Shown: one piece after another, positions 34,710 through 43,674 of the stretch
How positions within the stretch are numbered: position 1 is the first letter of the stretch
Layout of the letters: each line of letters begins with the position of its first letter
DNA from: Ketogulonicigenium vulgare WSH-001
GTDB lineage: Bacteria > Pseudomonadota > Alphaproteobacteria > Rhodobacterales > Rhodobacteraceae
Direction: 5' to 3'
NCBI RefSeq assembly: GCF_000223375.1
Contig: NC_017384.1
Location: 1 to 64,000, forward strand
DNA: 64,000 nt
Translations under genes and position numbers: made by a program
Notes under the pieces: generated by a model
The model's input: the letters and a program-made list of their open reading frames with translations, nothing else
What the model was told of the DNA's origin: nothing
Databases searched by the model: none

Positions 34710-35015
34710 GTCGTTATTTCCGCCTTAACAGTAAAGCCACGCCCCGGCGGCGCAGCAAGATAGCGCTAACATGTCGAGATGCCGCGCCGGACACAAGGGG
34801 CCGGGACCCAAGCAGGGAAAATAGGTCAGCTGCTATTCGCTGGCGACATGGGTTCATGGCTGGCCTTCCAAAAAATATGCAGAAAATGGCCAAAGTTTGA
34901 TTCAAATCAAATCCTATCATGGCCAGAACCATTAGTCTTGTTAGCATGTTGCTGTGGGCCCCGCCGATCAGGGGCTGGACAACCGGCCCATCGGGGCCAC
35001 TGCGGAGAAGTTGCT
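34710..35015. other. Intergenic region between ndh and the stress protein
   Basis: This 306-base divergent region holds one recognisable element, the FNR box at 34897-34910. I see no gene in the remainder; the plus-strand frame that stays open through it has no ribosome site. Confidence 0.5.
34897..34910. promoter_or_regulatory. Perfect FNR/FnrL binding site upstream of the stress protein gene
   Basis: TTGATTCAAATCAA matches the FNR consensus TTGAT-N4-ATCAA exactly. It lies 106 bases before the universal stress protein start and 188 bases from the ndh start. An fnrL-type gene is only 1 kb downstream, so low-oxygen activation of the stress protein is likely. Confidence 0.85.
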
Positions 35016-35864
35016 ATGAGCTATAAGACCATTGCCATTTTCGTGCATGATGCCGATCGCGACTCTGTGGCGCTTGCCGCTGCGATGGAGGTTGCAGGCC
35101 GGGACAATGCGCATCTTGAGGTGTTCTGCCTAGGGATTGATCCGATTCAATATGATGCGACGCTGGCAGGGGCGATGCCGGTGTTTTTATCCTCTGGCAT
35201 AACCGAGGCGCAAGAAACCGCGAGCAAGCTGGCCGCTTGGGTCGAAACCATGGTGCCGACGGGTCAGTCGCGCGTCTATGTGCAGCCCGTGGCAACCGCG
35301 AGCGCGGGTCTGGAGCTGCTGGTGGGCCGTTACGCGCGCTATAGCGATCTGATCATTGCGCCGCAGCCTTACGGCGAGGATCGCGGTCGCATTGCCGAGG
35401 CGCTGCTGGAAGGCGCGCTGTTCAACAGCGATGCGGCCGTGCTGGTGATCCCCAACGATAGCGATCCGGCCAAATTTGCCGATCATTTCAAACGCGCGGT
35501 TGTCGCCTGGAATGAAAGCGACGAGGCGCTGTCAACCATCCGCAAGGCGCTGCCGATTCTGACAGCGGCCCAGCAGGTGGATATCCTGATGATCGACCCT
35601 GCCGTGCGTTCGGGCGAGCGGTCTGACCCCGGCGGCGCGCTGGCCATGATGCTCTCGCGTCAGGGGGCCAAAGCCGATGTGGCGATTGTCGCGCGCACCT
35701 TGCCAAAGGTCGCGGATATGATCACGCGCTATGCCGCTGACCACGGCGCGGATGTGCTGGTGATGGGGGCCTATGGTCATTCCCGCCTGCGTCAGGCGGT
35801 ACTGGGCGGCACGACACGCAGTATGCTGAACGAGATGCCGTTGCCCGTTTTGATGTCGCATTAA
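35016..35864 (+). CDS. Universal stress protein (UspA family, tandem-domain)
   Basis: 282 residues, about twice a single Usp domain. The N-terminal half (YKTIAIFVHDADRDS) is diverged, while the C-terminal half ends with the ATP-type Usp motif GADVLVMGAYGHSRLRQAVLGG near 247-268 and PLPVLMSH. Such proteins are cytoplasmic and support survival under energy or oxygen limitation. The start ATG 35016 has GGAGAAG upstream; an open frame continuing upstream lacks support. A perfect FNR box is 106 bases before. Convergent with fnrL. Confidence 0.9.
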   Translation: MSYKTIAIFVHDADRDSVALAAAMEVAGRDNAHLEVFCLGIDPIQYDATLAGAMPVFLSSGITEAQETASKLAAWVETMVPTGQSRVYVQPVATASAGLELLVGRYARYSDLIIAPQPYGEDRGRIAEALLEGALFNSDAAVLVIPNDSDPAKFADHFKRAVVAWNESDEALSTIRKALPILTAAQQVDILMIDPAVRSGERSDPGGALAMMLSRQGAKADVAIVARTLPKVADMITRYAADHGADVLVMGAYGHSRLRQAVLGGTTRSMLNEMPLPVLMSH

Positions 35865-35890
35865 CCGCGGCAAGGGGCCGGGCGTTGCGA

Positions 35891-36610
35891 TCAGATATGC
35901 AGGCCATCCCCGGCCTCGCGCCGCAGCCGCGCCATGTCAGCTATGGTGACGTGGCGCGCGCCTGCCAGCGTGATCACACCATCATGACGCAGGGCCGAAA
36001 ACTGGCGGCTGACGGTCTCTAGCGTCAGGCCAAGGTGATCGGCCATGGCTTCGCGTGTTAGTGGCAGGTCGATCTGTACATCTGCCGAAAAGGGAGGTCC
36101 GGCGTTTTGGGCGGCGCGCGTGGCCAATATCAGCAAAAGGCTCGCGATTTTTTCGCGGGCCGATTTGCGCCCCAGAACCAGCATCCAGTCGCGCGCGGCA
36201 TCCAATTCATCGAGCGTCATCTCCAGCAGACGGCTGCCAATATGCGCCGTGCTGGCGATCAGCTTTTCAAATGGGCGGCGCGCAAAACAGCACAGCAAAA
36301 CTTCGGATGCGGCGGTGATGTCATATCGCGCAATCGGCCGGCCCGGCCTTCCAATGAAATCAGAAGGTTGCAACAGACCAACCGTCTGACGGCGGCCGTC
36401 ATGCAAGTCTTGTGACAGTGTGGCAAGGCCGCTTACGACCGAGGCCATGAAGTCCAACCGGTCACCTGCGAAAACAATCGTTTGACCAGGCGGGTAGCTG
36501 CGGAAATACTTCATCTCGTCCAGCACATGCATTTCATCCGCATCGCACAGCGCGCAGATGGCTTGGGCATGGATGGCGCAAGAGGCGCAGCTTTCAAATG
36601 TTCGAGCCAT
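35891..36610 (-). CDS. fnrL: Crp/Fnr family oxygen-sensing regulator FnrL
   Basis: 239 residues. An N-terminal cysteine cluster at 8, 11, 19 and 22 and an internal LLCCF give the ligands for an oxygen-labile [4Fe-4S] centre. The cyclic-nucleotide-binding-like barrel follows (FRSYPPGQTIVFAGDRLD). The recognition helix LTLETVSRQFSAL has the E..SR pattern of FNR-type proteins, which read TTGAT-N4-ATCAA. Divergent from hemN, the arrangement known in Rhodobacter, and next to an FNR box before usp. Active without oxygen; a global regulator. Confidence 0.9.
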   Translation of the reverse strand: MARTFESCASCAIHAQAICALCDADEMHVLDEMKYFRSYPPGQTIVFAGDRLDFMASVVSGLATLSQDLHDGRRQTVGLLQPSDFIGRPGRPIARYDITAASEVLLCCFARRPFEKLIASTAHIGSRLLEMTLDELDAARDWMLVLGRKSAREKIASLLLILATRAAQNAGPPFSADVQIDLPLTREAMADHLGLTLETVSRQFSALRHDGVITLAGARHVTIADMARLRREAGDGLHI

Positions 36611-36695
36611 AGCGACACACTTATTCCATCACGGCGGCAGGTTTAAGGCCGCGCACTATTTTTAGACGTTCGGAAATACTGCAGGAATCATTATC

Positions 36696-38045
36696 GTGAC
36701 ACATTATGCGTTTAAGCATCTTGGTCTGTTTGACGCGCATGTGCCGCGCTATACCAGCTATCCACCTGCCAATCATTTCGACACGCTTGCGCCGTCGCAA
36801 AGCGAATCGTGGCTAAAAACGGTGCCGCGCAGCGGCCATATCGCGATTTACGTGCATATTCCTTATTGTCGCCGCCTGTGTTGGTTCTGTGCCGATCACA
36901 CGCATGGCCTGATGACGGATCGTCCCTTGCGGCGTTATCTGGACCATATTCTGGCCGAGCTTGCTTTGATCGCGGGCTATTTGCCACCCGATGTAAGGGT
37001 GGCCTCGGTGCATCTGGGGGGCGGCACACCCACGATCCTGTCAGCGGAAATGCTGTCAGAGCTGGGGCAGGCCCTGCGTGATTTTCGCCCCTTTACCCGC
37101 ACTGCCCGTATTTCGGTCGAGATTGACCCGGCCGCAGTGGACGATGCGCGTCTGGATGCTCTTGCCCAAATCGGGATGAATCGCGCGGCGATCGGGGTTC
37201 AGGGTTTCGACCCTCGGGTGCAAACCGTCACGGGGCGCGTGCAGCCGTTCGCGGTCACGCGCAAGGCCGTCGCTGGCCTGCGCGCGCGGGGGGTTGGCTG
37301 TGTGACGATGGATGTGCTTTACGGCCTTCCCTATCAAACGCCCGATAGTATGACGCAAACGATTGAAAAGGTGATGGATATTCGCCCGGACCGGCTAGCC
37401 CTATTTGGCCATGGGCATGCCCCATTGCGCAGCCGCCGTCAGGTGATGATCGAGGATGCTGCGCTGCCGGACCCCCAAGCCCGCCTTGCCCTGTTCGAAG
37501 CTGCGCGGCGTCAGTTGCTGGACGGTGGTTATCATCCGGTCGGTATCGATCATTTCTGCCTGCCCGGTGACAGCCTGGCTTTTGCCGCCGAGATCGGCAG
37601 CCTGCGCCGCAATTTCCAGGGGTATACCGAGGAAAATGCCGATGCGTTGATCGGGATTGGCGCCTCTAGCATTTCGCGCTTTGCGCAGGGCTATGCGCAA
37701 AATGTGGCGGCGATCTCGGATTACGGGGCCCATGTGGCCGCTGGGCGATTGCCAACGGCGCGGGGGCATAGGTTCACCTCTGACGACCTGCTGCGCGGCG
37801 CGATGATCGAGGAATTGCTGTGTAATTTCAGCGTCGACATCGCCACCCATGCGCGCCGCTTTGACCGCCCGATCGAGGCGGTCGAGGCAATTGTCCTGCC
37901 GCTTTTATCCACCTTTCATGCGCATCTGGTAAAAGACGGCAGCCGGATCGAGCTGATCGGCCCCGCTCGGCATCTGGCGCGGATGGCGGCACAGACGATG
38001 GATGCCTATGTCGCACCCGAAGGACGGCATTCCCGCGCGATTTAG
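36696..38045 (+). CDS. hemN: Oxygen-independent coproporphyrinogen III oxidase-like radical SAM protein
   Basis: 449 residues, the HemN length. The N-terminus VPRYTSYPPANHF is the HemN substrate-binding start. The radical SAM motif is YVHIPYCRRLCWFCADH with cysteines at 58, 62 and 65. The HemN family usually has a fourth Cys two residues on (CxxxCxxCxC); here this position (67) is Asp. Then LGGGTPTILS, SVEIDPA, GVQGFDP and VTMDVLYGLPYQT follow the family. A HemN C-terminal domain is present. Normally it converts coproporphyrinogen III to protoporphyrinogen IX without oxygen. The lost Cys leaves doubt whether this copy is fully active. Divergent from fnrL. Confidence 0.85.
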   Translation: MTHYAFKHLGLFDAHVPRYTSYPPANHFDTLAPSQSESWLKTVPRSGHIAIYVHIPYCRRLCWFCADHTHGLMTDRPLRRYLDHILAELALIAGYLPPDVRVASVHLGGGTPTILSAEMLSELGQALRDFRPFTRTARISVEIDPAAVDDARLDALAQIGMNRAAIGVQGFDPRVQTVTGRVQPFAVTRKAVAGLRARGVGCVTMDVLYGLPYQTPDSMTQTIEKVMDIRPDRLALFGHGHAPLRSRRQVMIEDAALPDPQARLALFEAARRQLLDGGYHPVGIDHFCLPGDSLAFAAEIGSLRRNFQGYTEENADALIGIGASSISRFAQGYAQNVAAISDYGAHVAAGRLPTARGHRFTSDDLLRGAMIEELLCNFSVDIATHARRFDRPIEAVEAIVLPLLSTFHAHLVKDGSRIELIGPARHLARMAAQTMDAYVAPEGRHSRAI

Positions 38046-38062
38046 CCGCTTATCCTCTTGCG

Positions 38063-38085
38063 CGCTGCCTGAATTTTAGGCAGCG
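38063..38085 (+). terminator. Hairpin after hemN
   Basis: A perfect 8-bp stem CGCTGCCT with AGGCAGCG and a 7-base loop (GAATTTT) lies 18 bases past the hemN stop. No U run follows, so termination strength is doubtful. Confidence 0.4.
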
Positions 38086-38137
38086 TGCGAACGCTACCCC
38101 ATCTTCGGGCGGCGCGCGCCCCGGGGAGGGGGACTTC

Positions 38138-39313
38138 ATGCGTATCGGGATTATCTGCCTGCTGCTGGCCTATGGCCTGTCGCAATTCTATCGTGCGTTT
38201 TTGGCGGTTCTGACGCCCTATCTGGGGGCCGAGATCGGCACGACACCCGAGACGCTCGCCACGGCCTCTAGCCTGTGGTTCGTGGCCTTTGCCGCGCTGC
38301 AAATCCCCGTCGGCATCGCGCTGGACAAGATCGGCCCCCGCCGCACCACGGCGTTGCTGTTCGGCCTTGGCACCGGCGGTGGCGCTGCGATTTTCGCGCT
38401 GGCCACGCAGCCGTGGCATATCACGGTGGCGATGACGCTGATCGGGGCGGGCTGTGCGCCTGTGCTGGTCTCTAGCTATTACATCTTTGCCCGCATCTAT
38501 AGCCCGGCGGTTTTTGCAACGCTGGCGGGGGCGGTGATCGCGATTGGCAGCTTTGGTAATATCTCTAGCTCTTACCCTTTGGCCTGGGCGCTGGGCTTTC
38601 TCGGCTGGCGTGAAACCGTCTGGTGCCTTGCTGCGCTATCGGTGCTGACGGCAGCGCTGATCCAGTGGCGCGTGGTCGACCCGCCAAGGGTCGAGGGTAG
38701 CACCGGATCTTTGCGCGATGTGATGGCGATCCGCTCGCTATGGCCGATTTATGCGTTGCTGTTCGTATCTTACGCGCCGGTCGCCGCGATCAGCGGGCTG
38801 TGGGTCGGGCCATATACCCATGACATCTTTGGGCTGGATGCAGCGGGGATTGGGGCTTCGGCGCTGGTCATCGGCGTCTCGATTGCGGTGGGCAGCCTGC
38901 TTTATGGCCCGGCCGAGCGGTTGCTGCGCAGCCGTAAATTCGTCGCCATGGGCGGCAGCGCGATCATGGCGGTGGCGCTGCTGGTGCTATCGGCGACGGC
39001 CGGACAGTCGCTGGCGCTGTCCATCGTGCTTTTCGCCTGTGTCGGCTTTTTCGGTGCGAATTTCCCGGTGTTGATGGCGCATGGGCGCGGCTTTCTGCCG
39101 CCGCACCTGACGGGACGGGGGGTGACATTCATGAACCTGTTCAGCATCGGCGGCGTCGGCATTTTGCAATTCACCAGCGGCCGCGTCTTTGGCGCGATCC
39201 CGCCACAGCCCGCCACCGCGCCCTATGCCGGTATTTTCCTGATGTTCGGCCTGATTGTCGCAGTGGGTGTGGCAATTTATGCCTTCTCGCGCGAGGGTGC
39301 GCGCAATATCTGA
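38138..39313 (+). CDS. MFS transporter of unknown substrate
   Basis: 391 residues with about twelve membrane segments. The N-terminus IGIICLLLAYGLSQFYRAFLAV and loop motif GIALDKIGPRRTTALLFG (segments 2-3) are typical of the major facilitator superfamily. It has a GGGGAGGGGG ribosome site directly upstream. It lies between hemN and asd with no coupling to either. A hairpin separates it from hemN. Direction of transport and substrate cannot be inferred. Confidence 0.75.
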   Translation: MRIGIICLLLAYGLSQFYRAFLAVLTPYLGAEIGTTPETLATASSLWFVAFAALQIPVGIALDKIGPRRTTALLFGLGTGGGAAIFALATQPWHITVAMTLIGAGCAPVLVSSYYIFARIYSPAVFATLAGAVIAIGSFGNISSSYPLAWALGFLGWRETVWCLAALSVLTAALIQWRVVDPPRVEGSTGSLRDVMAIRSLWPIYALLFVSYAPVAAISGLWVGPYTHDIFGLDAAGIGASALVIGVSIAVGSLLYGPAERLLRSRKFVAMGGSAIMAVALLVLSATAGQSLALSIVLFACVGFFGANFPVLMAHGRGFLPPHLTGRGVTFMNLFSIGGVGILQFTSGRVFGAIPPQPATAPYAGIFLMFGLIVAVGVAIYAFSREGARNI

Positions 39314-39373
39314 CCTTTCCCCCGCGTCCACCATCGGGTAAGAGGAGCGCCGGTCTAGCAAGGAGCCAAACGC

Positions 39374-40396
39374 ATGGGCTATAACGTCGTCGTCGTCGGC
39401 GCCACGGGTAACGTGGGTCACGAAATGCTCAATATTCTCGCCGAGCGCGAGTTTCCGGTCGATAAGATTGCCGCCGTGGCAAGCCGCCGGTCGCTGGGAA
39501 CAGAAGTGAGCTTTGGCGACAAAACCCTGAAGACCCAAGACCTTGAACAATTCGATTTCAAGGGCTGGGATATTGCGCTTTTCGCCATCGGCTCTGATGC
39601 GACCAAGGAATACGCCCCCAAGGCCGCGGCTGCGGGCTGTGTGGTCATCGATAACTCGTCGCTGTATCGCTATGATCCCGACGTGCCGCTGATCGTGCCC
39701 GAAGTGAACGCGGATGCTGTCGTCGGCTATTCGAAAAAGAACATTATCGCGAATCCCAACTGCTCGACCGCGCAGCTGGTCGTGGCGCTAAAGCCGCTGC
39801 ATGACCGCGCCAAGATCAAGCGTGTCGTGGTTGCGACCTATCAATCCGTCTCGGGCACCGGCAAAGAGGCGATTGACGAGCTGTGGAACCAGACCAAGGG
39901 CATGTATGTCCCGGGTCAAGAGGTTGCGCCAAAGGTCTACCCCAAACAGATCGCCTTCAACGTGATCCCCCATATCGATGTTTTCCTGGACGATGGCTCG
40001 ACCAAGGAAGAATGGAAGATGGTCGCCGAGACGAAGAAGATCCTTGATAAAAGCATCAAGCTGACCGCGACTTGCGTGCGCGTTCCGGTGTTCGTCGGCC
40101 ATTCCGAAGCCGTGAATATCGAATTCGAAGATTTCATCGACGAAGAAGAAGTCCGTGACATCCTGCGCGAGGCCCCCGGTATTCTGGTCGTCGATAAGCG
40201 CGAAGCGGGCGGTTACATCACCCCCGTCGAATGCGTCGGCGAATATGCCACTTTCGTCTCGCGTATCCGTCAGGATTCGACGATTGATAACGGTGTGAAC
40301 CTGTGGATCGTCTCGGATAACCTGCGCAAGGGCGCGGCGCTGAACGCGGTGCAAATCGCCGAGGTTCTGGGCCAACGTTGCCTGAAAAAAGGCTAA
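39374..40396 (+). CDS. asd: Aspartate-semialdehyde dehydrogenase
   Basis: 340 residues. It reduces aspartyl phosphate to aspartate semialdehyde, the branch point to lysine/diaminopimelate, threonine and methionine. NADP-binding GATGNVGHEML lies at 9-19, NPNCSTAQL with catalytic Cys at 130, and the substrate-binding helix SVSGTGKEAIDEL near 160. The catalytic His region is RVPVFVGHSEAVNIEFE near 237. AAGGAG lies upstream of the ATG. Followed by a strong terminator, so it is a single-gene unit. Confidence 0.95.
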   Translation: MGYNVVVVGATGNVGHEMLNILAEREFPVDKIAAVASRRSLGTEVSFGDKTLKTQDLEQFDFKGWDIALFAIGSDATKEYAPKAAAAGCVVIDNSSLYRYDPDVPLIVPEVNADAVVGYSKKNIIANPNCSTAQLVVALKPLHDRAKIKRVVVATYQSVSGTGKEAIDELWNQTKGMYVPGQEVAPKVYPKQIAFNVIPHIDVFLDDGSTKEEWKMVAETKKILDKSIKLTATCVRVPVFVGHSEAVNIEFEDFIDEEEVRDILREAPGILVVDKREAGGYITPVECVGEYATFVSRIRQDSTIDNGVNLWIVSDNLRKGAALNAVQIAEVLGQRCLKKG

Positions 40397-40405
40397 AGTG
40401 ACAAA

Positions 40406-40429
40406 GGGGCGCCCAGCGGCGCCCCTTTT
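40406..40429 (+). terminator. Intrinsic terminator after asd
   Basis: A perfect 8-bp stem GGGGCGCC with GGCGCCCC around CAGC, preceded by AAA and followed by TTTT. It begins 10 bases past the asd stop. Confidence 0.9.
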
Positions 40430-40481
40430 GCTTTTCCCGCGCTATATGCAATCATCGGGAACCCACCAGGGGAGATTGCAT

Positions 40482-40940
40482 ATGCCCATGCCATGGACCT
40501 ATCGCCATGCGTCAAAGGAATGGCGCGCGATCCTTGATGATTTAAAGGATCGAATGGATTTGGTTTCCGACAACTCGGCCTATACAGCGATGGACGGTGT
40601 GCTGCAGGTGTTCCGCCGGCGGTTGACCGCGCAGCAAGGCCTTGATTTCGCGTCTGTTCTTCCCTCTGTTCCGCGTGCTGTATTCGTCGCAGATTGGCGT
40701 TTAGCGCAGCCGCCGATGCCCTTTGAAGATCGCGGGGCCCTGGTGCAAGAGGTCAAAAAAATACGCCAGCATCATAATCTGACGCCAGATAACGCAATCG
40801 AGGCGACGGCCTGGTCCTTGCGCCGCTATATTGATCGCAACGACTTTGAACGTGTATTGTCGCGTCTTCCCGAAGGCTCAGTCGCATTTTGGCACGTTGA
40901 TGTGACTGACCCGGCCGAGATCGCGCGGCGGATTTTCTAG
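40482..40940 (+). CDS. DUF2267 family protein
   Basis: 152 residues of a small helical family, with two similar helical units: YTAMDGVLQVFRRRLTAQQGLDFASVLP (about 33-60) and NAIEATAWSLRRYIDRNDFERVLSRLP (about 105-131). Each couples a helix to an ...LP turn. No catalytic residues are evident. DUF2267 members are often listed with stress-related genes; function unknown. The start ATG 40482 has AGGGGAG upstream. The promoter must lie in the 50 bases after the asd terminator. Confidence 0.8.
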   Translation: MPMPWTYRHASKEWRAILDDLKDRMDLVSDNSAYTAMDGVLQVFRRRLTAQQGLDFASVLPSVPRAVFVADWRLAQPPMPFEDRGALVQEVKKIRQHHNLTPDNAIEATAWSLRRYIDRNDFERVLSRLPEGSVAFWHVDVTDPAEIARRIF

Positions 40941-40956
40941 CGCGCCGACGGCAAGT

Positions 40957-40982
40957 AAAAAGCCCGCCGGTCCGGGCGGGCT
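40957..40982 (-). terminator. Terminator between the DUF2267 gene and carbonic anhydrase
   Basis: The stem AGCCCGCC with GGCGGGCT around GGTCCG. On the minus strand it is followed by five T, so it ends the carbonic anhydrase unit. The stem would also slow plus-strand transcription. Confidence 0.85.
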
Positions 40983-40989
40983 TGGCACC

Positions 40990-41637
40990 TTAGACCGGCT
41001 TAAACACCGCCGCGTCGGCATCGTATTGTTCTAGCGAACCCTCGCCAATATCGTTCCACAGCCCGTGCAGCGTGAGCATACCGCTCTCGACCGCATCCGC
41101 GACAAAGGGGAAGGTCATCAGGTTGAACAGCGACCGCACGACCGAGGCCTTTTCAAACGCGCGCAGGCGCGTCGGCAGATCGCCTTTGGGCAGGTTCTCG
41201 TATTCGGGGCGCAGGATATCCATCCAACGGCCGACAAAGCTGGATTGCTCTAGCAGTTGCGGCGCGGCGCCCGAACACATGTCGTGACAGCCCTGCACGC
41301 CGCCGCAGCTGGAATGGCCCAGCACGATGACATGCGCAACTTTCAGCGCGGTGACCGCATATTCGATCGCCGCCGATGTGCCGTGCTGCTCGCCGTCCGG
41401 CTTATAGGGTGGCACGAGGTTCGCGATATTGCGGTGGATAAAGAATTCGCCCTGGTCGGCCCCAAAGATCGAGGTGACATGCACGCGGCTGTCACAGCAG
41501 GAAATCACCATGGCGCGCGGGTGCTGGCCGCCTTCGGCAAGGCGCTTATACCAGGCGCTATTCTCGGCATAGCTGGTGGCTTTCCAGCCCTGATAGCGGC
41601 GCACAAGATAATCGGGCAGGGGCCTCGCGATTTTCAT
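40990..41637 (-). CDS. Beta-class carbonic anhydrase
   Basis: 215 residues, cytoplasmic zinc enzyme interconverting CO2 and bicarbonate. Zinc ligands and dyad are visible: VISCCDSRVH with Cys47/48, Asp49 and Arg51, then VLGHSSCGGVQG with His108 and Cys111. RNIANLVPPY follows the first motif as in the family. Start chosen at ATG 41637 (GATGAGGAT upstream). It gives bicarbonate for carboxylases such as the acetyl-CoA carboxylase encoded further on. Confidence 0.95.
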   Translation of the reverse strand: MKIARPLPDYLVRRYQGWKATSYAENSAWYKRLAEGGQHPRAMVISCCDSRVHVTSIFGADQGEFFIHRNIANLVPPYKPDGEQHGTSAAIEYAVTALKVAHVIVLGHSSCGGVQGCHDMCSGAAPQLLEQSSFVGRWMDILRPEYENLPKGDLPTRLRAFEKASVVRSLFNLMTFPFVADAVESGMLTLHGLWNDIGEGSLEQYDADAAVFKPV

Positions 41638-41808
41638 GATATCCTCATCTGTGAAACTTGGCCGCGTCCGGCCCATCTGTCGTTCTATCACGCAATTCGC
41701 CGCCAAGTGCGAGGGGATTTCTAACTCGCCACGCGGGGCGCGGAAACGAATTGGGAACGAATTGCCGTTATCAGAGGGGCGGTAAGGGGCGCTGCGAAAG
41801 GTTCAGGC

Positions 41809-42201
41809 ATGGCGCAATCGGCCGAAATCGACCCACCTATTGCCCTGCGCCTGCGCGAGGGGCTGGCCCCGAACCGCGCCCGCATGTTGCAATTGGTTGC
41901 GGGCATGGGGCCAGACGCGTTTCAGATGACCCTGCGCGAAGAGGCGGCGCAGCTTGAACAGCGCTTGCTGCGCCTCAATGATGTGCAGACCTATTATGAT
42001 ATTGCGACATTCGTGCGCCATGTCGGCGTGATCGCCGAAATTGCGGAACGCTTCGGCTTTGCCGCGCTGGAACGTGTTGCGGGGAATGTGCTCGATTGTC
42101 ATGTCGCGCAGGATGATGTCGCCTTTGCCGCGACGCTTGCGCGGTTAGAGCGGCTTGGACATGCGGCGCTTTTCATGCTGGCCTGTCAGTTGGCGGATTA
42201 G
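41809..42201 (+). CDS. Hypothetical small helical protein
   Basis: 130 residues, no family recognised with confidence. The sequence is helical and leucine/alanine rich: QMTLREEAAQLEQRLLRLNDVQTYYDIATFV reads as a coiled-coil-like run, followed by RHVGVIAEIAERFGFAALERVAG. No signal peptide or membrane segment. It lies divergently from the carbonic anhydrase gene and 66 bases before the aminopeptidase gene. The coding call rests on a sound start, composition like its neighbours and no competing frame. Confidence 0.55.
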   Translation: MAQSAEIDPPIALRLREGLAPNRARMLQLVAGMGPDAFQMTLREEAAQLEQRLLRLNDVQTYYDIATFVRHVGVIAEIAERFGFAALERVAGNVLDCHVAQDDVAFAATLARLERLGHAALFMLACQLAD

Positions 42202-42267
42202 TCGGCCTGCGGTGATTGTCGGGCGGCGGCCAAGGCGATAGGGTCGGGGCAACGACAGGATGATGCT

Positions 42268-43674
42268 ATGACCTATACTTTCCCCACGCCCACACTCGCT
42301 GCCCCGCACGAGGATGCGACGCCGCTTTATCTGATCGCGCCCGAGGATTTGGCCACGTTTCTGGCGGGCCTTCCGCCCGCGCAAGGCGCCTTTGCCGGTG
42401 CCACAGGTTTTGCTGCAGGCGCGGGTGAAGTGCTGATCTTGCCCGAGGTGGACGGCAGTATCGCAGGCGTGCTGATCGGGCGCGGCAGTGCCGAGGCGCG
42501 CAGGCGTGGCCGTTTCGTCATGGCGGGCGCTGCCGCGCGCCTGCCCGCTGGCGATTATCGCCTTGTGCCGCTGCTGACCCATGACGAGGCCGAGGAATTC
42601 GCGCTGGGCTGGCTGTTCGAAAGCTATCGTTTTGATCGTTACAAGGCGCAAAACACCCCCAAAGCGCGCCTTGTCGCGCCCGAGGGTGTCGACGCGGGCC
42701 GGCTGAACGCAATCGCAGCGGGTGAATATCTGACGCGTGATCTGGTGAATACGCCCGCCGCTGATATGGGCCCCGCGCAACTGGCGAATGTTGCCGTGGC
42801 GCTGGCTGATCTGCATGGCGGAACCTCTGGTGTGACGGTGGGCGACGCGCTGCTGGATGCGAATTTCCCGATGATCCACGCCGTCGGCCGCGCCGCTGCC
42901 GCTGATCGCGCGCCGCGCCTGATCGAGATGAATTTCGGCACCACCGGCCCGCGCCTGACGTTGGTGGGCAAGGGCGTCTGCTTTGATACCGGCGGTCTTG
43001 ATATCAAACCCGCTGCCGGTATGGGATTGATGAAAAAGGATATGGGCGGTGCGGCGACGGTGCTGGGCCTTGCGCATATGATCTTGCAGCTGAACCTGCC
43101 GCTGCAATTGCGCGTGCTGGTGCCCGCCGTTGAAAACAGCATCGCGGGCGGCGCGATGCGCCCGGGCGATGTGCTGACCGCGCGCAATGGCCTGACGGTC
43201 GAGGTGAATAACACCGATGCCGAAGGCCGCCTTGTGCTTGCGGATGCGTTGGCTTTGGCCAGCGAGGATGCACCCGATCTGCTCATCTCGATGGCAACGC
43301 TGACGGGCGCGGCGCGTGTGGCGCTGGGGCCGGATGTGCCGCCGTTCTATACCGATGATGACAGCATTGCTGCGACCCTCGCCGCCGCCAGTACCGCCGC
43401 GCGCGATCCGATCTGGCGGATGCCCTTCCATCCCGCCTACGAGGCGTTGATCGAGCCCGGCATTGCCGATCTGGATAATGCGCCGGGGGGCGGTATGGCG
43501 GGCTCGATCACGGCGGCGCTGTTCCTGCGCCGTTTTGCGGCTGCGCCCTATGTGCATTTCGACATTTATGCGTGGCAACAGGCCGCTGCACCCGCACGGC
43601 CCAAGGGCGGGGTGGGGCAGGGCGCGCGCGCCCTGCTGGCTGCGCTGCCGCAATTGCTGGGTGAGGCGCAATAA
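42268..43674 (+). CDS. Leucyl aminopeptidase family protein (M17)
   Basis: 468 residues. Metal and catalytic motifs of M17 are clear: GKGVCFDTGGLDIKPA near 233, GLMKKDMGGAA near 252 and NNTDAEGRLVLADAL near 314-328 (the family NTDAEGRL). The N-terminal domain is shorter and unlike PepA, typical of the alphaproteobacterial subgroup. It is a cytoplasmic peptidase releasing N-terminal residues. Overlaps the next gene (TAATG), so it is paired with the NlpC/P60 protein, a combination seen widely in Rhodobacteraceae and suggesting peptidoglycan-peptide recycling. Confidence 0.9.
   Translation: MTYTFPTPTLAAPHEDATPLYLIAPEDLATFLAGLPPAQGAFAGATGFAAGAGEVLILPEVDGSIAGVLIGRGSAEARRRGRFVMAGAAARLPAGDYRLVPLLTHDEAEEFALGWLFESYRFDRYKAQNTPKARLVAPEGVDAGRLNAIAAGEYLTRDLVNTPAADMGPAQLANVAVALADLHGGTSGVTVGDALLDANFPMIHAVGRAAAADRAPRLIEMNFGTTGPRLTLVGKGVCFDTGGLDIKPAAGMGLMKKDMGGAATVLGLAHMILQLNLPLQLRVLVPAVENSIAGGAMRPGDVLTARNGLTVEVNNTDAEGRLVLADALALASEDAPDLLISMATLTGAARVALGPDVPPFYTDDDSIAATLAAASTAARDPIWRMPFHPAYEALIEPGIADLDNAPGGGMAGSITAALFLRRFAAAPYVHFDIYAWQQAAAPARPKGGVGQGARALLAALPQLLGEAQ

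Noticed and set aside
36611..36695. FNR box between fnrL and hemN
   Set aside because: No TTGAT-N4-ATCAA-like sequence is present in the 85-base gap, despite the expectation from Rhodobacter.
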